From Flectonema sp. DT1601 (taxonomy: Eukaryota; Euglenozoa; Diplonemea; Diplonemida; Diplonemidae): a stretch of 64,000 bases of DNA. Location: assembly GCA_964019425.1 (NCBI GenBank), contig OZ025815.1, positions 868,001 to 932,000 on the forward strand, read 5' to 3'. This document shows, one piece after another, positions 28,925-38,741 of the stretch. The translations under genes were made by a program, and so were the position numbers. Each line of letters begins with the position of its first letter. Position 1 is the first letter of the stretch. Under the pieces are notes generated by a model, which was not told the origin of the DNA, did not search any database, and saw nothing but the letters and a program-made list of their open reading frames with translations.

Positions 28925-29742
28925 TCATGACAGTGTTAATGAAGTCTCCCTCAAATTGGTTAATACCCAAAGTTCCTGTTAGTGATTAGGCTTCTGTATT
29001 GTCAGGTGAGTCCCTTGGTTTCCCTCTCCATTGAATCAGTTATTTTTACAAGTCGTCAGTTCCAGTCAACAACATTCTAAAGACGTTGTTGGATAACACG
29101 CCGTTGATGAATCGATGTATTAGAGTGAATCGTTTTGTTGGTTGCGATGTTTGATACTTCAGTTTGTTAAATAGTGGATCCTGGTCGCAAAGCTACACTC
29201 GGGTTATGGCCGACAGGGTTCCTGCATCTCAACAAGAAGCAATTGTATGTACTCAGCAGAAGGACAAGAAAGAAGATTACTTTTATCATTTCCCAAGTCA
29301 TCACATCCTTAACCGTTTGTGTTATTAGCTTTCAATCAACCGAGAGACCCTTCGCAGACCCTTCACATGAAAGAGACACATCGTTATCTACATGTGTCCT
29401 CGGAGCCAATCCTTTTCCCGAAGTTACGGATCTAGTTTACCGACTTCCCTTACCTACATTGTTCTGTCGGCCAGAGGCTTTTAGCCTAGGAGACCTATTG
29501 CGGTTAACGGTACGGCCTGATGCAAGAGAAGAGATCTCCCCTGTCTTTTGGCCAGGAGACCTATCCATTATCATGAATCCATAGATGCGTGTACTTCATG
29601 GGCTCGCTAGTTGAAAGGGTTCTCTTAGTTAACAAAGTCCAAAACTGATGACTAGGAGGGGTCTGGGAAGCCTGTAACGACCCATCACATGTTTTGAATA
29701 TTAGGGTCTCTTCTTTCGTTACCATTTACATTCTCGAGTAAG
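28925..29742 (+). repeat. Class B spacer between copies 11 and 12 with antisense LSU rRNA relic
   Basis: Class B 3' block, then a stretch (about 29034-29170: AAAGACGTTGTTGGATAACA, TCGTTTTGTTGGTTGCGATG) repeated almost exactly at 33774-33910. Next is part of the hairpin-bearing repeat (GATTACTTTTATCATTTCCC), then the antisense LSU relic, then unrecognised sequence running into truncated copy 12. The usual 5' block is absent. A 136-codon frame here overlaps the rRNA relic and is not a credible gene. Confidence 0.65.
29396..29545 (-). rRNA. LSU rRNA fragment, antisense relic
   Basis: The reverse complement contains TTGCATCAGGCCGTACCGTT, AACCGCA..AGGTCTCC, AGCCTCTGGCCGACAGAACA, ATGTAGGTAAGGGAAGTCGG and GATCCGTAACTTCGGGAAAA. 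This is the order found in the LSU rRNA domain that ends GGATTGGCTC. It is the third distinct LSU segment in the array and the only one on the minus strand. Its insertion coincides with the loss of the 5' end of copy 12. Confidence 0.88.
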
Positions 29743-31317
29743 ATGTATTGGGCGATGTTGGCATCTCTTTTGTCTTTAGTAACAGGCTCTTGTTCCTTGA
29801 TATACCTCTGTGTGTTAAAATATCAGGCAACTGATAGGTTTATTCATGTTCTTTGTGTGTGTTTCTGCGCTACTGTTACAATGGGTGACTTCTCGGCATC
29901 ACTTTCCCTGACTGTTCCTTCTTGGCCATTGTTTGTATTAATTACTGACGCCCTTCTATTAGCGGAGACTCCTCCAAAGTCATCAGCAACTGCAGTTATT
30001 TTTTGCTGTACATGGCTAATGATCCGAGCCTCAGAACGAGTATTCAGGTTCGGTTTGTTTGACTTTTCATGGGGAGTTCCTGATCAGGCCACTCGACGTG
30101 ACGAAATCTGCGGGTGTGAAACGATGCCGTGTTCTATACCTTTTGCTGAAGGTGTTGCTGCTTTGTCAGGCGAGATTACTGTTTTCGTCCTCGACTTTCT
30201 TTGTACTCGTGGGTTTGCCTTGTCTGTTTTGGAAGAAAAAAGAAGAATCCTGGCATCTATCGACACGGCTAATCACATCGCAAAGTCGCTGTCGAGGTTT
30301 GACTTGGAGATGGCTTCAGAGCTGTTGGATGAAGCGGTGATTCCGGATGAGCTGAAACTCTCATTCGAATTGATTCTTGCAAATCTGAAGTCGTACCGAC
30401 CCTACCTTCCTCAATCTTGCTTTCCTGAAGCTGAGCCAGAAGTTGACAGCTCACAGCATAGTGCATCTTGTGGAGTGAGTGAAACCTCAGACACGGCAAG
30501 TTCTAGGGAATCGAGGCCTACTAACCTCCGCAAACCTTTTTCTGAGATATCTGTGTCGCTTCTGGTTGCTAATGTGAGAAACTCATTAGTGGTATTGCAA
30601 CACAGTCAGAAGTCATTCATGGATCTCATCAGTGATTTGGTGTCAACGTCATTCACAATCATGTGTAAGAACAGGGGAACACTTGACCTCTTCCTGGGTG
30701 ACCGCATCTTCGCTAATTTCGGGGCAACGAGAGTCCACTCTGGACACGCACTTTCTTGTGTGGAGGCTGCGAAGGGGATTGCCAAGTCGTCGGAGGGTAT
30801 CCTCATCCCTTATCAAGTTGAAGGCGGCACTTTGCTGTCGATCGACATCGGAATGGGAAGCGGAAGTCTGCACTGCGGTGATCTGGGTAGTGACACTATG
30901 ATCCGATACAGTTTCATCGGTAAGCTGGCTCACTTGGTGAGTGTTGTTGAGAGAGCTGCCTGTAAAATGAACATCACTATGCTTTGTGAAGGCGGGTTGT
31001 ATCGCCAAGTTAGGGAATCGATTGAGATTTGTGTTCATCTTCAGACCATCCTCCACCTGGACACCATTCACCTGTTGTACGAAGTGATTGAAGGTATCCA
31101 TGAAGAGGAAGCCTTTCCAGAGGAATGGATGTACCAACTTGAGTCTCGTGGAGTTGGTAAGTGGGACGCATTTAATAAGGTTGCTAGTGCTCTGTTGATG
31201 GGCGAGAAGGTATCAGACATTGGCAACGTAGCCGCGGAGACTGACTTTCGAATGGAACAGCTTCAAATTATTATGAGGGATGGTGTTTCGACTCCTTTAG
31301 TAGTGACCAGTAGGTAA
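29743..31317 (+). pseudogene. 5'-truncated cyclase-like gene (array copy 12)
   Basis: 524 codons from the first ATG. Homology to full copies starts near 29698 (GGGTCTCTTCTTTCGTTACC, as in copy 3), and an in-frame TGA at 29695 lies just before. The Cys-rich start, the first span and the shared 5' block with its acceptor site are therefore gone. From span 2 onward the frame is intact and matches the other copies, ending with the usual VVTSR. One substitution converts FTIICQNRG to FTIMCKNRG. It may still be read through an unknown promoter, but it is more likely a dead copy that serves as a donor in gene conversion; copy 16 shares its loop region. Confidence 0.7.
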
Positions 31318-31935
31318 TCATGACAGTGTTAATGAAGTCTCCCTCAAATTGGTTAATACCCAAAGTTCCTGTTAGTGATTAGGCTTCTGTATTGTCAGGT
31401 GAAGCTGAGTTTCATGTTCTCAGCAGAAGTACCAGAAAAGATGGAAATGATAAAAGATTACTTTTATCATTTCCCAAGTCATCACATCCTTGACCGTTTG
31501 TGTTATTAGCTTTCAATCAATCCATTAGCGTGAATCCGTAGATGTGTGTGCTGAATGAGAATGTAGAATGGGGCTCGCTGGTACCAAGAGTTCTCTTACC
31601 ATTCGTCACCTAGTTAAGCAGAATCCGGTTGGATTCACTCCATTGAATCAGTTTTCAAATAATAACTGTTTTTGGGAGTATTGTTATGTTGCGTTCTTTA
31701 TTCACCTCATCGCTCACAGCTTATTTCTTCTGAATTTGCTGATGATATTTATTCTCGACTACTCAATTGGTATGGTGTTTGCATTCTCTAAGTGTTAATT
31801 AGTTTTCAGGTGTTTAAATAATGTGATGCAACTCTCGTTGACGAAGTGTACGGAGTGGTGGTGTCTGTTAATATCTTTCTAGCCGTAACAGGATAGTAAG
31901 AAAACAAAATAAAAGGAAGAGTTTGATAAGAAAAA
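31318..31935 (+). repeat. Class B spacer between copies 12 and 13 with hairpin repeat
   Basis: Class B 3' block, then a repeat of about 270 bases (TCAGCAGAAGTACCAGAAAA through GGATTCACTCCATTGAATCA) also found after copies 14, 15 and 16, then the shared 5' block from about 31685. It holds a perfect 14-bp hairpin at 31443-31474. No gene seen. Confidence 0.7.
31443..31474 (+). terminator. Perfect 14-bp hairpin in class B spacer (possible 3' processing or termination signal)
   Basis: GGAAATGATAAAAG, a four-base loop ATTA, then CTTTTATCATTTCC. Exact copies lie at 36172-36203, 38524-38555 and 41785-41816, each about 125 bases past the stop codon region. Degenerate half copies lie near 29270 and 34145. 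A role in transcript ending or RNA stability is a guess from position and perfect pairing; it could instead be a remnant of a palindromic mobile element. Confidence 0.4.
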
Positions 31936-33669
31936 ATGAGTAAACTGTATAAGTTTTGCTGTTGCTGTATAAATGCTGCAATCAAGAAGGATGACAGCCC
32001 ACTGCAAATAAAGCGTAAGAAGGTTTTTACTTTAATTAGTGTTGCTTCATTGATTATGGTACTGCTTATGCTACCACACATGATATCGAATAACTTGTAC
32101 TGGTTATTAGCAGGAGCTATTTTGTCATTGATGGTAAGCATTTGTTCCTTGATATACCTCTGTGTGTTAAAACATCAGGCAACTGATAGGTTTATTTATC
32201 TTTGTAGTTTAAGTTACTGCTTTTTCATCACAATCGGTGACTTTGGGGCATCGCTTTCTCAAGCTTCTCCAACTTGGCCATTGTTTGTATTAGTTACTGA
32301 TGCCCTTCTATTAGCGGAGACTCCTACACAGTCATCAGCAACCACAGTTATTATTTGCTGTACATGGCTAATAATCCGTAGCTCAGAACGAGTATTCAGG
32401 TTTGGTTTGTTTGACTTTTCATGGGGAGTGCCTGATCAGGCCACTCGACGTGACTCATTGTGTGCGTGTGAAAAAATTCCATGTTCTTTGCCTTTTACTG
32501 AAGTCGTTGGTGATTTGGGATCAGAGATTACTGTTTTCGTCCTCGACTTTCTTTGTACTCGTGGGTTTGCTTTGTCTGTTTTGGAAGAAAAAAGAAGAAT
32601 CCTGGCATCTATCGACACGGCTAATCACATCGCTACATCACTGTCGAGGTTTGACTTGGAGATGGCTTCAGAGCTGTTGGATGAAGCGGTGATTCCGGAT
32701 GAGCTGAAACTCTCATTCGGATTGATTCTGGCAAATCTGAAGTCGTACCGACCCTACCTTCCTCAATCTTGCTTTCCTGAAGCTGAGCCCGAAGCTGAGC
32801 AATCACAACATACATCTTGTGGAGTGAGTGAAACCTCAGGCACGTTTATAAGTTCTAGGGAATCGAGGCCTACTAACCTCCGCAAACATTTTTCAGAGAT
32901 ATCTGTGTCGCTTCTGGTTGCTAATGTGAGAAACTCATTAGTGGTATTGCAACACAGTCAGAAGTCATTCATGGATCTCATCAGTGATTTGGTGTCAACG
33001 TCATTCACAATCATCTGTCAGAACAGGGGAACACTTGACCTCTTCCTGGGTGACCGCATCTTCGCTAATTTCGGGGCAACGAGAGTCCACTCTGGACACG
33101 CACTTTCTTGTGTGGAGGCTGCGAAGGGAATTGCCAAGTCGTCGGAGGGTATCCTCATCCCTTATCAAGTTGAAGGCGGCACTTTGCTGTCGATCGACAT
33201 CGGATTGGGAAGCGGAAGACTGCACTGCGGTGATCTGGGTAGTGACACTATGATCCGATACAGCTTCATCGGTAAGCTGGCTCACTTGGTGAGTGTTGTT
33301 GAGAGAGCTGCCTGTAAAATGAACATCACTATGCTCTGTGAAGGCGGGTTGTATCGCCAAGTTAGGGAATCGATTGAGATTTGTGTTCATCTTCAGACCA
33401 TCCTCCACCTGGACACCATTCACCTGTTGTACGAAGTGATTGAAGGTATCCATGAAGAGGAAGCCTTTCCAGAGGAATGGATGTACCAACTTGAGTCTCG
33501 TGGAGTTGGTAAGTGGGACGCATTTAATAAGGTTGCTAGTGCTCTGTTGATGGGCGAGAAGGTATCAGACGTCGGCAACGTAGCCGAAGAGACTGACTTT
33601 CGAATGGAACAGCTTCAAATTATTGTGAGGGATGGTGTTTCGACTCCTTTAGTAGTGACCAGTAGGTAA
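31936..33669 (+). CDS. Cyclase-like membrane protein (array copy 13)
   Basis: 577 aa. Start MSKLYKFCCCC as in copy 8. Sensor half private (MVLLMLPHMISNNLYWLLAG, YLCSLSYCFFITIGDF, ETPTQSSATTVIICC). Loop CACEKIPCSLPFTEVVGDLG, resembling the surviving piece of pseudogene 14. The linker patch joins the HTSCGVSE start of copy 2 to the SGTFISS of copies 1 and 4. In the cyclase-like domain GLGSGRL replaces the GMGSGRL of all others, and SDVGNVAEE replaces SDIGNVA. Confidence 0.85.
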   Translation: MSKLYKFCCCCINAAIKKDDSPLQIKRKKVFTLISVASLIMVLLMLPHMISNNLYWLLAGAILSLMVSICSLIYLCVLKHQATDRFIYLCSLSYCFFITIGDFGASLSQASPTWPLFVLVTDALLLAETPTQSSATTVIICCTWLIIRSSERVFRFGLFDFSWGVPDQATRRDSLCACEKIPCSLPFTEVVGDLGSEITVFVLDFLCTRGFALSVLEEKRRILASIDTANHIATSLSRFDLEMASELLDEAVIPDELKLSFGLILANLKSYRPYLPQSCFPEAEPEAEQSQHTSCGVSETSGTFISSRESRPTNLRKHFSEISVSLLVANVRNSLVVLQHSQKSFMDLISDLVSTSFTIICQNRGTLDLFLGDRIFANFGATRVHSGHALSCVEAAKGIAKSSEGILIPYQVEGGTLLSIDIGLGSGRLHCGDLGSDTMIRYSFIGKLAHLVSVVERAACKMNITMLCEGGLYRQVRESIEICVHLQTILHLDTIHLLYEVIEGIHEEEAFPEEWMYQLESRGVGKWDAFNKVASALLMGEKVSDVGNVAEETDFRMEQLQIIVRDGVSTPLVVTSR

Positions 33670-34428
33670 TCATGACAGTGTTAATGAAGTCTCCCTCAAA
33701 TTGGTTAATACCCAAAGTTCCTGTTAGTGATTAGGCTTCTGTATTGTCAGGTGAATCCCTTGGTTTCCCTCTCCATTGAATCAGTTATTTTTACAAGTCG
33801 TCAGTTCCAGTCAACAACATTCTAAAGACGTTGTTGGATAACACGCCGTTGATGAATCGATGTATTAGAGTGAATCGTTTTGTTGGTTGCGATGTTTGAT
33901 ACTTCGGTTTGTTAAATAGTAGAGAGTGACCCTGATGTGCAATCAGTTTGAGTAGTAAGTTATGACCAAAACACGACCCTAGTCGGAAAGCAGCACTGCT
34001 GTTTCTGACGACGTTATCGGGATATCCAACTCATGCAGGATTCTTAAGGAGGCTTTGATTTATGAAGAGCGCAATACTGCCAGAATAGTTCCTGTGTGTC
34101 AACAAGAAGCAATTATATGTACTCAGCAGAAGTACCAGAAAGAAGATTACTTTTATCATTTCCCAAGTCATCACATCCTTGACCGTTTGTGTTATTAGCT
34201 TTCAATCAATTCATTAGCGTGAATCCGTAGATGTGTGTACCGAAGGAGTAAGTTGCAGAAATATTGCTTGCTTCAGTCAGAAACCAACCATTGTGTGTAG
34301 ACTAATCCTATGTAATATCGTTAAGTAGATTTCTGTCTATCTTTGATGGATATTTGTTATTGTTTTTGATATTGTTATGTTTTTTTTGATTTTGTTTTTT
34401 GATTTTATTACTAAACAAACTTTTGAGC

Positions 34429-34645
34429 TCCGATGGATTTTTATCTTAGAACGATAGCAATTTCAACATAGAATGAAGTTCCTTAGAACTTACTGATGAA
34501 GGCCCAAAAAGGGACGAGTAGTATAAGATTAAGGCTCCTGAAACTACGTATTCTATTACCCTTTTAATGTTAGGAAACTGCAGAAATGAATACTTTCTTA
34601 CTAGTTTATGTTTTATTCTCACTTTTCTATACTAAAATTAATGTT
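34429..34645 (+). repeat. Dispersed repeat, copy 1 (partner at 49665-49888)
   Basis: Same unit as 49665-49888, here within the spacer between array copies 13 and 14. In this copy CCC-AAAAA-GGG, just after TGATGAAGG, can pair; the other copy has lost that pairing. Confidence 0.7.
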
Positions 34646-34747
34646 AAGTAATGATATAAATTAACTTTCACATTCCACAGTGTAAAGTGAACCATGTTGA
34701 CGTGATCCCTTGGCTGGGAAGGGCAAACGCGATGAGTAGGACAGGCC

Positions 34748-35000
34748 ATGTCTTCATTAATCAAGAACGAGAGTGTGGGGATCGAAGATGATCAGATACC
34801 GTCGTAGTCCACTACTGTAAACAATGCCGTCTCAGTATGCGGCTTAATTTGACTCAACACGGGGAATTTTACTAGGTCAGGACAATGAAAGGATTGACAG
34901 ATTGAGAGCTCTTTCTCGATCCATTGTGTGGTGGTGCATGGCCGCTCCTGGTTGGTGGAGTGATTTGTCTGGTTGATTCCGTTAACGAACGAGATCTCGA
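34748..35000 (+). rRNA. SSU (18S) rRNA fragment with internal deletion
   Basis: TTCATTAATCAAGAACGAGA, GATCAGATACCGTCGTAGTC, then a jump to GCGGCTTAATTTGACTCAAC, GGATTGACAGATTGAGAGCT, GGTGGTGCATGGCCG and ATTCCGTTAACGAACGAGA. These are classic SSU blocks in the right order, with about 100 bases missing in the middle and some substitutions. It ends about 50 bases before the start of homology in pseudogene 14. Non-functional. Confidence 0.92.
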
Positions 35001-35049
35001 TCCTTCAGTAGGGGCGCTCGTCGATTAGGTCGTAGGGCTGACATTGCAT

Positions 35050-36049
35050 TCCATGTGCCTTTTACTGATGTCATTGGTAGTTTGGAATCAGAGATTACTG
35101 TTTTCGTCCTCGACTTTCTTTGTACTCGTGGGTTTGCTTTATCTGTTTTGGAAGAAAAAAGAAGAATCCTGGCATCTATCGACACGGCTAATCACATCGC
35201 AAAGTCACTGTCGAGGTTTGACTTGGAGATGGCTTCAGAGCTGTTAGATGAAGCGGTGATTCCGGATGAGCTGAAACCTACTAACCTCCGCAAACACTTT
35301 TCTGAGATGTCTGTGTCGCTCCTGGTTGCTAATGTGAGAAACTCATTAGTGGTATTGCAACACAGTCAGAAGTCATTCATGGATCTCATCAGTGATTTGG
35401 TGTCAACGTCATTCACAATCATCTGTCAGAACAGGGGAACACTTGACCTCTTCCTGGGTGACCGCATCTTCGCTAACTTCGGGGCAACGAGAGTCCACTC
35501 TGGACACGCACTTTCTTGTGTGGAGGCTGCGAAGGGGATTGCCAAGTCGTCGGAGGGTATCCTCATCCCTTATCAAGTTGAAGGCGGCAATTTGCTGTCG
35601 ATCGACATCGGAATGGGAAGCGGAAGACTGCACTGCGGTGATCTGGGTAGTGACACTATGATCCGATACAGCTTCATCGGTAAGCTGGCTCACTTGGTGA
35701 GTGTTGTTGAGAGAGCTGCCTGTAAATGAACATCACTATGCTTTGTGAAGTCGGGTTGTATCGCCAAGTTAGGGAATCGATTGAGATTTGTGTTCATCTT
35801 CAGACCATCCTCCACCTGGACACCATTCACCTGTTGTACGAAGTGATTGCAGGATGGATGTACCAACTTGAGTCTCGTGGAGTTGGTAAGTGGGACGCAT
35901 TTAATAAGGTTGCTAGTGCTCTGTTGATGGGCGAGAAGGTATCAGACATCGGCAACGTAGCCGCGGAGACTGACTTTCGAATAGAACAGCTTCAAATTAT
36001 TATGAGGGATGGTGTTTCGACTCCTTTAGTAGTGACCAGTAGGTAATCA
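35050..36049 (+). pseudogene. Degenerate cyclase-like gene (array copy 14)
   Basis: Only the part from the loop before span 6 onward survives, joined at its 5' end to sequence following an SSU rRNA relic. It has three internal lesions. An in-frame deletion removes the YRPYLP linker and the variable patch: DELK runs directly into PTNLRK, with a shared GAAAC at both edges that suggests a microhomology deletion. One base is lost at about 35725 (GTAAATGAAC for GTAAAATGAAC), which shifts the frame. A 30-base deletion near 35853 removes ten codons (IHEEEAFPEE). No start, membrane sensor or 5' block remains. It cannot make the family protein. Confidence 0.92.
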
Positions 36050-36664
36050 TGACAGTGTTAATGAAGTCTCCCTCAAATTGGTTAATACCCAAAGTTCCTG
36101 TTAGTGATTAGGCTTCTGTATTGTCAGGTGAAGCTGAGTTTCATGTACTCAGCAGAAGTACCAGAAAAGATGGAAATGATAAAAGATTACTTTTATCATT
36201 TCCCAAGTCATCACATCCTTGACCGTTTGTGTTATTAGCTTTCAATCAATCCATTAGCGTGAATCCGTAGATGTGTGTGCTGAATGAGAATGTAGAATGG
36301 GGCTCGCTGGTACCAAGAGTTCTCTTACCATTCGTCACCTAGTTAAGCAGAATCCGGTTAGATTTACTCCATTGAATGAGTTTTCAAATAATAACTGTTT
36401 TTGGGAATATTGTTATGTTGCGTTCTTTATTCACCTCATCGCTCACAGCTTATTTCTTCTGAATTTGCTGATGATATTTATTCTCGACCACTCAATTAGT
36501 ATGGTGTTTGCATTCTCTAAGTGTTAATTAGTTTTCAGGTGTTTAGATAATGTGATGCAACTCTCGTTGACGAAGTGTACGGAGTGGTGGTGTCTGTTAA
36601 TATCTTTCTAGCCGTAACAGGATAGCAAGAAAATAAAATAAAAGGAAGAGTTTGATAAAATAAA
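36050..36664 (+). repeat. Class B spacer between copies 14 and 15 with hairpin repeat
   Basis: Class B 3' block, the hairpin-bearing repeat (perfect hairpin 36172-36203) and the shared 5' block. Apart from point changes it equals 31318-31935, so the spacer has been copied or homogenised together with the genes. No gene seen. Confidence 0.7.
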
Positions 36665-38398
36665 ATGAGTAAACTCTTTAAGGTTTGCTGTTGCTGTTTG
36701 AATCTTGGAATCAAGAAGGATGACAGTCCACTGCAAATAAAGCGTAAGAAGATTTTTACCTTCATAAATGTTGCTGGAGCGTTGTCGTTACTTTTTGTGC
36801 TACCACATTCAATCTCGAGTGATTTGTACTGGTCAATGTTAGCAGGTACGTTGTCTTTGATTACTAACATTTGTTCCTTGATATACCTCTGTGTGTTAAA
36901 ATATCAGGCAACTGATAGGTTTATTCAAGTTCTTTGTGTGTGTTTCTGCGTTCCTGTCGCAATGGGTGACTTCTCGGCATCACTTTCCCTAGGTACTCCT
37001 TCTTGGCCATTGTTTGTATTAATTACTGATGTCCTTCTATTAGCGGAGACTCCTCCAAAGTCATCAGCAGCTGTGGCCGTTTTTTGCTGTACATGGTTGA
37101 CAATTCGAGCCTCAGAACGAGTATACAGATACGGTTTGTATGACTTTTCATGGGGAGTTCCTGATCAGGCCACTCGACGTGACTCGTTGTGTGCGTGTGA
37201 AACGATGCCGTGTTCCGTTCCTCTTGCGGAAGGGGTTGCTGCTTTGGGAACAGAAGTAGTTATTTTTGTCCTCGACTTTCTTTGTACTCGTGGGTTTGCC
37301 TTGTCTGTTTTGGAAGAAAAAAGAAGAATCCTGGCATCTATCGACACGGCTAATCACATCGCAAAGTCACTGTCGAGGTTTGACTTGGAGATGGCTTCAG
37401 AGCTGTTGGATGAAGCGGTGATTCCAGATGAGCTGAAACTCTCATTCGGATTGATTCTGGCAAATCTGAAGTCGTACCGACCTTACCTTCCTCAATCTTG
37501 CTTTCCTGAAGCTGAGCCAGAAGTTGAGCAATCACAGCATACTGCATCTTGTGGAGTGAGTGAAACCACAGACACGGTAAGTTCTAGGGAATCGAGGCCT
37601 ACTAACCTCCGCAAACCTTTTTCTGAGATGTCTGTGTCGCTTCTGGTTGCTAATGTGAGAAACTCATTAGTGGTATTGCAACACAGTCAGAAGTCATTCA
37701 TGGATCTCATCAGTGATTTGGTGTCAACGTCATTCACAATCATCTGTCAGAACAGGGGAACACTTGACCTCTTCCTGGGTGACCGCATCTTCGCTAACTT
37801 CGGGGCAACGAGAGTCCACTCTGGACACGCACTTTCTTGTGTGGAGGCTGCGAAGGGGATTGCCAAGTCGTCGGAGGGTATCCTCATCCCTTATCAAGTT
37901 GAAGGCGGCAATTTGCTGTCGATCGACATCGGAATGGGAAGCGGAAGACTGCACTGCGGTGATCTGGGTAGTGACACTATGATCCGATACAGCTTCATCG
38001 GTAAGCTGGCTCACTTGGTGAGTGTTGTTGAGAGAGCTGCCTGTAAAATGAACATCACTATGCTCTGTGAAGGCGGGTTGTATCGCCAAGTTAGGGAATC
38101 GATTGAGATTTGTGTTCATCTTCAGACCATCCTCCACCTGGACACCATTCACCTGTTGTACGAAGTGATTGAAGGTATCCATGAAGAGGAAGCCTTTCCA
38201 GAGGAATGGATGTACCAACTTGAGTCTCGTGGAGTTGGTAAGTGGGACGCATTTAATAAGGTTGCTAGTGCTCTGTTGATGGGCGAGAAGGTATCAGACA
38301 TCGGCAACGTAGCTGAAGAGGCTGGCTTTCGAATGGAACAGCTTCAAATTATTATGAGGGATGGTGTTTCGACTCCTTTAATAGTGACCAGTAGGTAA
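36665..38398 (+). CDS. Cyclase-like membrane protein (array copy 15)
   Basis: 577 aa. The start is MSKLFKVCCCCLNLGIKKDD. The sensor half (ALSLLFVLPHSISSDLYWSM, VLCVCFCVPVAMGDF, loop CACETMPCSVPLAEGVAALG, GTEVVIFVLDF) is essentially identical to copy 17, which lies two units downstream. The two differ in the linker patch (QHTASCGVSETTDTVSSRES here) and in several tail residues. Tail EEAGFRMEQ and LIVTSR. The latest duplication or conversion in the array probably involved this pair. Confidence 0.85.
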   Translation: MSKLFKVCCCCLNLGIKKDDSPLQIKRKKIFTFINVAGALSLLFVLPHSISSDLYWSMLAGTLSLITNICSLIYLCVLKYQATDRFIQVLCVCFCVPVAMGDFSASLSLGTPSWPLFVLITDVLLLAETPPKSSAAVAVFCCTWLTIRASERVYRYGLYDFSWGVPDQATRRDSLCACETMPCSVPLAEGVAALGTEVVIFVLDFLCTRGFALSVLEEKRRILASIDTANHIAKSLSRFDLEMASELLDEAVIPDELKLSFGLILANLKSYRPYLPQSCFPEAEPEVEQSQHTASCGVSETTDTVSSRESRPTNLRKPFSEMSVSLLVANVRNSLVVLQHSQKSFMDLISDLVSTSFTIICQNRGTLDLFLGDRIFANFGATRVHSGHALSCVEAAKGIAKSSEGILIPYQVEGGNLLSIDIGMGSGRLHCGDLGSDTMIRYSFIGKLAHLVSVVERAACKMNITMLCEGGLYRQVRESIEICVHLQTILHLDTIHLLYEVIEGIHEEEAFPEEWMYQLESRGVGKWDAFNKVASALLMGEKVSDIGNVAEEAGFRMEQLQIIMRDGVSTPLIVTSR

Positions 38399-38741
38399 TC
38401 ATGACAGTGTTAATGAAGTCTCTCTCAAATTGGTTAATACCCAAAGTTCCTGTTAGTGATTAGGCTTCTGTATTGTCAGGTGAAGCTGAGTTTCATGTAC
38501 TCAGCAGAAGTACCAGAAAAGATGGAAATGATAAAAGATTACTTTTATCATTTCCCAAGTCATCACATCCTTGACCGTTTGTGTTATTAGCTTTCAATCA
38601 ATCCATTAGCGTGAATCCGTAGATGTGTGTGCTGAACGAGAATGTAGAATGGGGCTCGCCGGTTCCAAGAGTTCTCTTACCATTCGTCACCTAGTTAAGC
38701 AGAATCCGGTTGGATTCACTCAATTGAATCAGTTTTCAAAT

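Larger units (their letters stand above)
33670..35049 (+). repeat. Class B spacer between copies 13 and 14 with SSU rRNA relic and dispersed repeat
   Basis: Class B 3' block, the 33774-33910 repeat shared with the 29034 spacer, part of the hairpin-bearing repeat (near 34130), a 215-base dispersed repeat (34429-34645) whose partner lies at 49665-49888, and the SSU rRNA relic that abuts pseudogene 14. The shared 5' block is missing. No gene seen. Confidence 0.65.

Noticed and set aside
29174-29584. Plus-strand frame of 136 codons upstream of copy 12
   Set aside because: Its second half is the antisense strand of an LSU rRNA relic, and its first half is a repeat seen in other spacers.
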